Positions 58,265 to 64,000 of a DNA stretch of 64,000 nt are shown piece by piece. Positions within the stretch are counted from its first letter, which is position 1. Each line of letters starts with the position of its first letter. Made by a program: the position numbers and the translations under genes. This stretch comes from Actinomycetospora callitridis (GTDB lineage Bacteria; Actinomycetota; Actinomycetes; Mycobacteriales; Pseudonocardiaceae), in NCBI RefSeq assembly GCF_028737265.1, contig NZ_JAQZAK010000005.1, positions 186,001 to 250,000 of the forward strand. The letters run 5' to 3'. The notes under the pieces are model-generated. The model made no database searches and had not been told where the DNA came from. It saw only the letters and a program-made list of their open reading frames with translations.

Positions 58265-58873
58265 GTGACCGCATCAACCCACAACCCTGAGCTCGATCCG
58301 GGCAGCCGGACGAGCGAGGACGTCTGGCGGGAGTTCGGGGCGCAGCTGCGCGCGTTCGTGCAGCGGCGGGTCGCCGATCCGCAGCGGGCGGAGGACGTCC
58401 TCGGTGAGATCGTGCTGCGTATCCACCGCAATCTCGGACGGGTCGAGGACCACGAGCACCTGACGCGGTGGGTCTATCGGATCACCCGCAACGCGATCGT
58501 CGACGAGTACCGGCGGGCCGAGCGGGAGCGTGCCCGGGAGCGCGCTCTGCCCGACGACGCTGCCGAGCTCGCCGGCGAGGTCGACGACGAGGACGACCCG
58601 ACGGTTCTCCGGGAGCTGTCGGCGTGCATGCGGCCGCTGCTCGACGGGTTGCCACCCGAGCAGCGCCGGGCGTTGGAGCTGACCGATCTGGAGGGCCTGA
58701 CCCAGGTCGACGCGGCCGGACGCGAGGGAGTGTCGGTCTCGGGGATGAAGTCGAGGGTGCAACGTGGCCGGCGTCGACTGGCGGAGATGCTCGGTCGGTG
58801 CTGCAAGCTGACCCTCGACGCGCAGGGCACGCCGATGGACTACACCCGACCGCCCGGCTGTCGGTGTGGCTGA
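58265..58873 (+). CDS. SigZ-like ECF RNA polymerase sigma factor
   Basis: The 202-residue protein has region 2 (FVQRRVADPQRAEDVLGEIVLRIHRNL...WVYRITRNAIVDEYRR) and region 4 (LPPEQRRALELTDLEGLTQVDAAGREGVSVSGMKSRVQRGRRRL). The tail, R-C-C-K-L-T-L-D then P-P-G-C-R-C-G, is the cysteine-rich end typical of SigZ, which may bind metal directly, so no anti-sigma factor is needed. GTG 58265 follows GGGGG. It is divergent from the MerR gene and convergent with the ArsI/CadI gene. Confidence 0.88.
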   Translation: MTASTHNPELDPGSRTSEDVWREFGAQLRAFVQRRVADPQRAEDVLGEIVLRIHRNLGRVEDHEHLTRWVYRITRNAIVDEYRRAERERARERALPDDAAELAGEVDDEDDPTVLRELSACMRPLLDGLPPEQRRALELTDLEGLTQVDAAGREGVSVSGMKSRVQRGRRRLAEMLGRCCKLTLDAQGTPMDYTRPPGCRCG

Positions 58874-58920
58874 GTCCCGGGTCGGGGTCCCGCTGACGGC
58901 GGGACCCCGACCCGGCGCCG

Positions 58921-59385
58921 TCAGCTGCAGCACGTTCCGCCGTCGGCAGCGGCCTTCGCCTCGCACGAGGCGGCACACACCGACGTCGATTCCCGGTCGG
59001 GGTTGGCGACCGAGTCGTCGGTGACCGCGTAGTACTCCCACCAGCCGGTCGGGGTGTCCGGGGCGGTGACGAACACCTTGTCCTGTGCGGCGTGGCAGCA
59101 CACGTCGTGCTCGGCCAGCGTCGCTTCGAGACCGGCCCCGCGGAAGCGGGTCAGCGCCGCGGTCACCTCCTCGGAGGTCTCGGCCTCGACCCCGAGGTGA
59201 TTCAGCCGGTCTCCGTCTCCCGGCTTCTCGATCAGGACCAGCTTCAGGGGTGGGTCCTCGACGGCGAAGTTGGCGTAGCCCTCGCGCTGCTTGTGCGGCG
59301 GCACGCCGAACAGCGCCGTGTAGAAGGTCGTCGCTGCCGCGAGGTCGGTGACGTTGAGCGCGAGCTGGACGCGGGTGGTGGTCAT
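58921..59385 (-). CDS. ArsI/CadI-family metalloenzyme (organoarsenical lyase-like)
   Basis: The 154-residue glyoxalase-fold protein has the vicinal pair HDVCCHAAQDKVFVTAPD that binds trivalent arsenic in ArsI C-As lyases, H-L-G-V-E and W-E-Y-Y, and a Cys-rich tail (VCAASC, GGTCCS). CadI homologues in Mycobacterium are cadmium-induced. Start ATG 59385 follows GGGAGG by 6 bp. Function as lyase or metal binder cannot be separated by sequence alone. Confidence 0.9.
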   Translation of the reverse strand: MTTTRVQLALNVTDLAAATTFYTALFGVPPHKQREGYANFAVEDPPLKLVLIEKPGDGDRLNHLGVEAETSEEVTAALTRFRGAGLEATLAEHDVCCHAAQDKVFVTAPDTPTGWWEYYAVTDDSVANPDRESTSVCAASCEAKAAADGGTCCS

Positions 59386-59548
59386 GTCGGGCCTCCCTGA
59401 TCTCCGGCACCCGGCCGGTCGCCCCGGTCGGGTGCCGGTCGCCGTGGTGTCACCGCCACTGACGGCCGCAGAGGGCGAGGGACGCAGCCTGCGTCCTTCG
59501 TCGGGGGTCGTCGTCAGTACCGGCGTCACAGGACGTCTCGGAGTAACG

Positions 59549-59872
59549 AGCCCGCAGAGCCGCGGCGAGTGGCCCTTGGCGGCCAGATACCGGGCGCCGT
59601 CTATCGGTGGAACCCCGTCTGGACGAGGTCAGGCGCGCGTGCCCGGGGTCGTGCCACCATGCCGCGACGACGAGCAGCTCGCGATCCGCGGGCGGAACTG
59701 CGCCGGCCAGTTCCTCCGCGCGAGCCGCGACCTTCACCGTGTGCCGGTACCGATCGCCAAGCGGCGCAAGGAGCTCGTGAGCCAGGGCGGCGGCGATGGT
59801 GCGACCAGTCGCGGGCCGAGCTCCACCTTCCTCGTCGCTTGGCTTGTGAGAACCACCAGCGGCGGGCGGCAC
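59549..59872 (-). pseudogene. Decayed HD-domain gene related to the one in the mobile element
   Basis: From GTG 59872 the frame gives ATGRTIAAALAHELLAPLGD and RYRHTVKVAARAEELAGAVP, close to the HD protein at 45867-46472, up to AAWWHDPGHA. Then a shift leads to PDLVQTGFH and a second shift to IDGARYLAAKGHSPRLCGL, after which the homology stops. Two frameshifts and a missing C-terminus mark it as dead. It is outside the element, so it may be a relic of another one. Confidence 0.82.
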
Positions 59873-59901
59873 ACATCTCACGGTAGTCGTCCCGCTGGGA
59901 C

Positions 59902-61062
59902 TCACTCGTGGCTGGCAGCGAGCCGTGCGTAGGTCCCGACGGAGGCCCACGACAGCGCAGCGACCACGAGGAAGGCCGAATAGACGGCGCCATAGCCGAT
60001 CGCAGTGGCGAGCGTGGCAGCGGCGACGGGTGCGAGGAGGCCGGCGACGCCCCAGCTGGTGAACACGAGGCCATAGGTGGTGCCGAAGCGTTCGGGCGGC
60101 ACCACGTCCGAGGTGGCCGCTGGCGTCAGCGTCGACAGCGCCCCGTACTGGGTGCCGAGCAGGAGCAGAGCAGCCAGGGCGAGGGGTCCGCTCGCGCCGA
60201 GCGCCAGCGGGGTGCAGGCGAGCACGAGCAGCGCCGAGTTGGCGTGGAGTGCGGCGCGCCGACCGATGCGGTCAGACAGAGGACCGGCGATGAGCCGGCC
60301 GGCGAAGTTGCCGATGTTGAGTAGCACCACCGCGAGCGTCACGACGGCCATGTCCCCGGCGAGGCTTCCGGCCTGGGCGAAGGCCGCAAGGGCGGGCGCG
60401 CTCCCGAGGCCGAAGGCCAGCCACAGCGCGATGACGGGCCCGCTCAGGCGAGTCGGTCGGACGCTGCTGTCACCCGGTCGACGCGAGGTAGGCGCGGCGC
60501 CGGGCACGAGGGTGGCCGCGACGGCGAGCAGGACTCCGAGCGCGCCGGCCAGGACGACGAAGGTCCAGCTGCGGCCCAGCGCCGCCAACAACAGCGAGGC
60601 AAGTGGTGCCAGGACGGCGGTGCCGGCGGCGTAGGCGCTGACGACCAGGCCGAGGGCGAGACCGCGTCCGGAGGCGACGGTTCCGGCGACGCGGACGGCC
60701 GCGGCGTAGCCGAGTCCGGTGGAGCCGCCGACCAGGACGCCGAAAGTCAGGAACAGGACGACCACCGACGAGGCGACGGCGCTGCCCAGCAGGCCGAGCA
60801 CGGTCCCGGCGAGCGCGAGGAGGGCGAGCCGGCGCGGCGAGAACGTGTCCGCGGCCCGTCCGCCGATCAGGACGCCGAGCATGAAGGCGGCCAGGCCGAC
60901 GGAGAACACGCCGGCGAGCAGGGCGTCGCTGGCGCCGAGGTCCGTGCCGAGGGAGTCGGTGAAGACGTCCCAGGCGAAGAGCGGGCTGACGGCGAGGTCG
61001 AGCAGGACTGCGCCGGTGAGTGCGCGTCTCTTGTTGGCCGTTGGGGCGCCGGTGTCGGCCAC
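59902..61062 (-). CDS. Major facilitator superfamily transporter
   Basis: The 386-residue protein has 12 membrane segments. The signature GGRAADTFSPRR is in loop 2-3 and GPLSDRIGRR is in loop 8-9. The pattern resembles oxalate/formate antiporter-like (OFA) permeases. The substrate is unknown; it is not obviously part of the arsenic group. The GTG start at 61062 lies beside the truncated crcB, which it faces divergently, so its arrival may have removed the crcB 5' end. Confidence 0.87.
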   Translation of the reverse strand: MADTGAPTANKRRALTGAVLLDLAVSPLFAWDVFTDSLGTDLGASDALLAGVFSVGLAAFMLGVLIGGRAADTFSPRRLALLALAGTVLGLLGSAVASSVVVLFLTFGVLVGGSTGLGYAAAVRVAGTVASGRGLALGLVVSAYAAGTAVLAPLASLLLAALGRSWTFVVLAGALGVLLAVAATLVPGAAPTSRRPGDSSVRPTRLSGPVIALWLAFGLGSAPALAAFAQAGSLAGDMAVVTLAVVLLNIGNFAGRLIAGPLSDRIGRRAALHANSALLVLACTPLALGASGPLALAALLLLGTQYGALSTLTPAATSDVVPPERFGTTYGLVFTSWGVAGLLAPVAAATLATAIGYGAVYSAFLVVAALSWASVGTYARLAASHE

Positions 61063-61083
61063 GGGTCACATGGTGCGCGCGGG

Positions 61084-61314
61084 CACCAGCTCGGTCAGCA
61101 GCTCGCGGACGCCACGGTCTCGCCCGCCGTTGCTGTTCTGATCGGCACCGGGTTCTGCGGGGCACTGTCCACCTGGTCAACCCTCGGCTACGACACCGTC
61201 CGGCTCGCGGAAGACCGCGCCTGGACCCAAGCGGCCTTCAACATCGTCGTCTCGGTGCTTGCCGGTCTGGGCGCCACGGGCCTCGGGTTCGCCGCCGCAG
61301 GAGGCACCGGCTGA
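61084..61314 (+). pseudogene. crcB: Truncated fluoride channel gene crcB (fluC), C-terminal half
   Basis: The plus frame reads GTGFCGALSTWSTLGYDTVRLAED, then AAFNIVVSVLAGLGATGLGFAAA and a TGA. This is the second half of a Fluc/CrcB channel with its conserved G-F-C-G-x-x-T/S-T-x-S motif. The first membrane helices and a start are missing, and the divergent MFS gene begins at 61062. Fluc needs all four helices, so this copy should be inactive. Confidence 0.78.
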
Positions 61315-61519
61315 CTGCCGCCCGTGTGGCCCCATACGCCGGCGCCTCGACGCGGGTGCTCGCCCGACAGGGGTCTGGAGGACACCTCGCTCAGGTGGTC
61401 CCGGGGGGCTCGGAGGGACACGATGGTCTCGCCGTGACGACGACGTCCTGTCCGCAGCTCCAGCACGACGGCGAGGGCTCGGGATCACGCCCCTCGACGT
61501 CGCAACGGAGACAGCGCCA

Positions 61520-61870
61520 ATGGCTGACGATGACGGTCAAGACAACTCACCTCCTCCCCTGAGGGGGCGGGACGACAGCTGGGAGCCCCCGGAGAAGCAC
61601 CGGGCGGCAGACCGGTTCGCCGGGCGCAGCCTGCGCAGCGCGCAGGCGATCACGGATGCCCTCGCGGAGGCCGGTGTCGTCGATGACGGTGTAGTGGTCG
61701 TCGACAGGCGCGCTCCACGCCGTGGGCTCGGCGATCTGGAACGTCTGCTCGACTCCGCCCTCGAGGAGGTCGAGGAGGACCCCCCGCCCGCGCCGGGGGC
61801 TACTGGGCTTCATGGCGTGCCGCCGAGTCCCGACGATCCGGAGGGCGCTGGGCAGACCGGGCCTCGGTGA
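61520..61870 (+). CDS. Small acidic hypothetical protein
   Basis: The 116-residue protein is charged and low in complexity, with RSLRSAQAITDALAEAGVVDD and a repeat of Val-Asp near the middle. GGAG lies 9 bp before the ATG, supporting translation. No family recognised and no membrane segment. The surrounding 61315-61519 holds nothing that I can identify. Confidence 0.45.
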   Translation: MADDDGQDNSPPPLRGRDDSWEPPEKHRAADRFAGRSLRSAQAITDALAEAGVVDDGVVVVDRRAPRRGLGDLERLLDSALEEVEEDPPPAPGATGLHGVPPSPDDPEGAGQTGPR

Positions 61871-62013
61871 ACCACGCACACCCAGAGCGGAGCGAAAGGG
61901 ACGCCCTCGACGCGCGGGTGGTATGAGCGTGCGGGCTGCCCGTGCAGAACGGGGTACCAGCAGCGCTCGCAGAGCGGCGGCACTCGGTCGCCGCTCCACG
62001 GCCGTCGGATCAT
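61810..62013 (-). CDS. Small cysteine-containing hypothetical protein (doubtful)
   Basis: The 67-residue frame has C-E-R-C-W-Y-P and two further cysteines, reading like a small zinc ribbon. It overlaps the end of the hypothetical gene on the other strand by 61 bp. No ribosome binding site. May be a remnant. Low confidence. Confidence 0.25.
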   Translation of the reverse strand: MIRRPWSGDRVPPLCERCWYPVLHGQPARSYHPRVEGVPFAPLWVCVVHRGPVCPAPSGSSGLGGTP

Positions 62014-62280
62014 CGCGTCCGTGCCCGCCGGGTCACGGGCGGCGCTGGCCGCAGTATCGGGGTCTGCATGGTCGGTCCGCCCTCCTCGAGCTGGGGATTA
62101 CCCCACCGATGAGGGGTGGAGCGGCCGCGGGCATTCCTGCGACAAGTGCACCGTGCCGGTCGCCCAACGGTGGATAGGCGGTGGGAGGCGGCCGCTCGCC
62201 GCTGATGACGGGCCACCGCGCGGTGTCCCGACCGTGGCCGAGGCGCAACCTGGGGCCCTTGCGCGGTTCCCGCAGGGAGG

Positions 62281-62313
62281 CGACTCTCGCTCCTTCGAGC
62301 GCGACGAGAGTCG
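62281..62313 (+). promoter_or_regulatory. Leader hairpin of the amide-utilisation operon
   Basis: CGACTCTCG and CGAGAGTCG form a perfect 9-bp stem enclosing a small GCTC-CTTC-GAGC stem, ending 7 bp before GGAGG of the zinc-ribbon gene. It could be an operator, an attenuator or a structure that sets translation. No match to a known riboswitch is seen. Confidence 0.45.
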
Positions 62314-62330
62314 GACCCACGGAGGTCGCG

Positions 62331-62567
62331 ATGGCCACCTACGCCTATCGCTGCCCCGCCTGTGGTGACTTCGACCTGACGCGCCCGATGGGCGAGGCAC
62401 CGGATCGCGCGATCTGCACGCGCTGTGGTGCGTCCTCGCCGCGGCGGTGGGACGCGCCGTCGCTGGCCGGGATGAACCCGGCACTGCGCTCCGCGTTGGC
62501 GCGCGAGGAGGCCAGCCGGGACGCACCCGAGGTGGTCCGTCGCTCGCCCGGCGGCGAGCGCCGCTAG
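62331..62567 (+). CDS. FmdB-like zinc-ribbon protein
   Basis: The 78-residue protein has C-P-A-C near the start (YAYRCPACGDFD) and C-T-R-C 18 residues later, the FmdB/CxxC_CXXC_SSSS zinc ribbon. In Methylophilus FmdB is a regulator of formamidase, and the same gene order (fmdB, transporter, formamidase) occurs here. A charged tail of about 35 residues follows. GGAGG precedes the ATG by 5 bp. Confidence 0.88.
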   Translation: MATYAYRCPACGDFDLTRPMGEAPDRAICTRCGASSPRRWDAPSLAGMNPALRSALAREEASRDAPEVVRRSPGGERR

Positions 62568-62651
62568 TCGTTTCGCCCCGGCCGAGCGGGACCGCGCCGC
62601 CGCACCGGGATCTCGGGAGGTCGACGACGCCTGCCCGAAGGAGGACGTGTC

Positions 62652-63323
62652 GTGGCATCAGTAGGTCTGTTCTACGTCGGAGCCGTCCTGTTCATCAACG
62701 GCGTGATGCTGCTCGGGAGGGTCGAGCCGCGGGCCGGCGCGATCATGAATCTCTTCGTCGGTGGCCTCCAGGTGGTCACCCCGACGTTCCTGATCTTCAC
62801 CGCGAACGGGGACCAGGACACCATCCTGCTGGCCTCGGGGCTCTACCTGTTCGGCTTCACCTACCTCTACGTCGGGATCGGGTTGCTGGCCGGGCTGGAC
62901 TCCACCGGTGTGGGCTGGTTCTCGTTGTTCGTGGCCATCGCCGCGCTCGGCTACTCCTTCATGAACTTCACCCGACTCGAGGACGCCCCGTTCGGCGTCA
63001 TCTGGCTCTACTGGGCGCTCCTGTGGTCCCTGTTCTTCGTCCTGCTCGGGCTCAAGCAGGAGTGGCTCACCCGCTACACGGGCTGGGTGGCCCTCATCGA
63101 GGGTTGGGTCACGGCCGCGATCCCGGGCTTCCTGCTGTTCTCCGGCTATTGGTCGACCTCCAGCACCACCGCGATGGTGCTCGCCGTCATCGGCGTGGCG
63201 ATGGTGCTGATCCTGCTCCCCACCGCACGCCGTGACCGCCGTGAACGCGGGGCGCACGCCCAGCCGGCGCCCACCCCCGAGCCGACCGCACCGGCCCCTG
63301 ACCGCCCGGTCAGCACCCGCTGA
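62652..63323 (+). CDS. AmiS/UreI-family amide or urea channel
   Basis: The 223-residue protein has six to seven membrane helices: VGLFYVGAVLFINGVMLLG, GIMN-type AIMNLFVGGLQVV, LFGFTYLYVGIG, and a later FVLLGLKQEW loop. AmiS/UreI channels let short amides or urea enter. A Pro/Ala/Thr-rich C-terminal tail of about 30 residues is extra. GTG 62652 lies 8 bp after AAGGAGG. Its position between the zinc ribbon and the formamidase defines the substrate as formamide or a similar amide by inference. Confidence 0.92.
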   Translation: MASVGLFYVGAVLFINGVMLLGRVEPRAGAIMNLFVGGLQVVTPTFLIFTANGDQDTILLASGLYLFGFTYLYVGIGLLAGLDSTGVGWFSLFVAIAALGYSFMNFTRLEDAPFGVIWLYWALLWSLFFVLLGLKQEWLTRYTGWVALIEGWVTAAIPGFLLFSGYWSTSSTTAMVLAVIGVAMVLILLPTARRDRRERGAHAQPAPTPEPTAPAPDRPVSTR

Positions 63324-63382
63324 GCTGACCGTTCCACCACACCGGCCGGGTCGGGACCCGAGCCGCCCGAAGGAGGATCACC

Positions 63383-64000
63383 ATGCCCGAAGTCGTGTTC
63401 TCGGTGGACCAGGGCAAGTCCATGAGCGAGCAGGCCGTACCCGGCCACAACCGCTGGCACCCGGACGTCCCGGTCGCGACGATGGTCCGCCCGGGGAGCG
63501 ACTTCCGGGTCGAGTGCCGCGAGTGGACCGACGCGCAGATCGGCAACAACGACTCCGCGAACGACGTCCGTGACGTCGACCTGTCCCGGGCGCACATGCT
63601 CTCCGGACCGATCGGCGTGGAGGGCGCGGAGCCGGGCGACCTGCTCGTCGTCGACATCCTGGACCTGGGCCCGGTGCAGGCACCCCAGGAGTTCGGCGAC
63701 GCCCCGGGTCAGGGCTGGGGCTACACCGGAATCTTCGCGCGGGAGAACGGCGGAGGGTTCCTGACCGAGTGGTACCCGGAATCGGCCAAGGCAATCTGGG
63801 ACTTCCGCGGCCAGGTCGCCACCTCCCGCCACCTCCCCGGTGTGCGATACACCGGCATCACCCACCCCGGGCTGTTCGGCACCGCGCCGTCGGCCGACCT
63901 GCTGGCCCGATGGAACCGTCGCGAGCAGGCCCTCATCGATCGCGAACCCGACCGGGTGCCTCCGCTGGCCCTCCCACCGCTGACCGACAACAGCTTGGGC
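63383..64000 (+). CDS. fmdA: Formamidase/acetamidase family enzyme (incomplete at the right edge)
   Basis: The first 206 codons of an FmdA/AmdA-type amidase are visible: PEVVFSVDQGKSM, HNRWHPDVP, V-E-C-R-E-W-T-D, the LSGPIGVEGAEPGDLLVVDI strand, and V-R-Y-T-G-I-T-H-P-G-L-F-G-T-A-P. The enzyme hydrolyses formamide to formate and ammonia. AGGAGG precedes the ATG by 6 bp. The catalytic residues of the second half are beyond the window, so specificity cannot be judged. Confidence 0.92.
   Translation, partial: MPEVVFSVDQGKSMSEQAVPGHNRWHPDVPVATMVRPGSDFRVECREWTDAQIGNNDSANDVRDVDLSRAHMLSGPIGVEGAEPGDLLVVDILDLGPVQAPQEFGDAPGQGWGYTGIFARENGGGFLTEWYPESAKAIWDFRGQVATSRHLPGVRYTGITHPGLFGTAPSADLLARWNRREQALIDREPDRVPPLALPPLTDNSLG

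Noticed and set aside
61547..61999. A 150-codon minus-strand frame opposite the small acidic gene
   Set aside because: No ribosome binding site or family, and the opposite strand has a better start signal. Left out.

Overview
The window is high-G+C DNA with GTG, TTG and possibly CTG starts. It carries actinobacterial marker genes: lsr2, carD, clpC, a MhuD-type haem oxygenase, an LpqE-type lipoprotein, an EspG-type ESX chaperone, a WhiB protein and an NDMA-dependent alcohol dehydrogenase. Gene content points to a mycolic-acid-free or -poor relative of Mycobacterium, most likely Pseudonocardiaceae (Pseudonocardia/Actinomycetospora-like). The genus is inferred, not proven. As I recall the M. tuberculosis map, the backbone (lsr2, clpC, mhuD, mutY, a proline-rich membrane protein, radA, lpqE, carD, ispD, ispF, cysS, rlmB) corresponds to Rv3579c-Rv3597c with rearrangements. 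disA, expected beside radA, is absent.

Left part (1-29 kb): an aldehyde dehydrogenase/DUF779 pair with the start of its divergent GAF-type regulator; a cysteine hydrolase; lsr2 convergent with a Crp-family regulator; an M23-like lipoprotein; clpC behind a ClgR-type palindrome; a flippase-like protein; a WYL regulator, a YihY membrane protein and an AlkZ-like protein that share a 19-bp palindrome; mutY-mhuD-sirtuin; radA-lpqE divergent from carD-ispD-ispF; a frameshifted WXG100/PPE-like gene coupled to espG; a MoxR/VWA pair; the alcohol dehydrogenase; and cysS-rlmB. Two kinds of intergenic repeat lie here: an 82-bp tandem repeat with hairpins, and a 45-bp element found twice.

Middle (29-39 kb): a membrane adenylate cyclase, a small membrane protein with paired operator-like palindromes, a zinc-type ABC transporter (binding protein, ATPase, permease) coupled to a TauE/SafE protein, a LacI-family regulator, otsA and a ThrE-type exporter, then tRNA-Thr(TGT).

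39.08-57.08 kb is an integrative and conjugative element of the AICE type. It sits in the 3' end of the tRNA gene and is bounded by a perfect 38-bp direct repeat. It encodes integrase, Xis-like protein, a chain of overlapping transfer genes (FtsK/TraB translocase, Spd-like membrane proteins, zinc-finger proteins, WhiB), an HTH regulator, a NUDIX protein, an HD protein and an HUH rolling-circle Rep. Its cargo is a restriction/defence block of visibly lower G+C: a GHKL ATPase-nuclease, a PD-(D/E)XK protein, an AAA+ McrB-like ATPase, a Vsr nuclease and a C5 cytosine methyltransferase.

Right part (57-64 kb): a metal/arsenic stress group (MerR regulator, SigZ-type sigma factor, ArsI/CadI lyase), a decayed HD-domain gene related to the one in the element, an MFS transporter, a truncated crcB, and the start of an amide-utilisation operon (FmdB-like zinc ribbon, AmiS/UreI channel, formamidase running off the edge).
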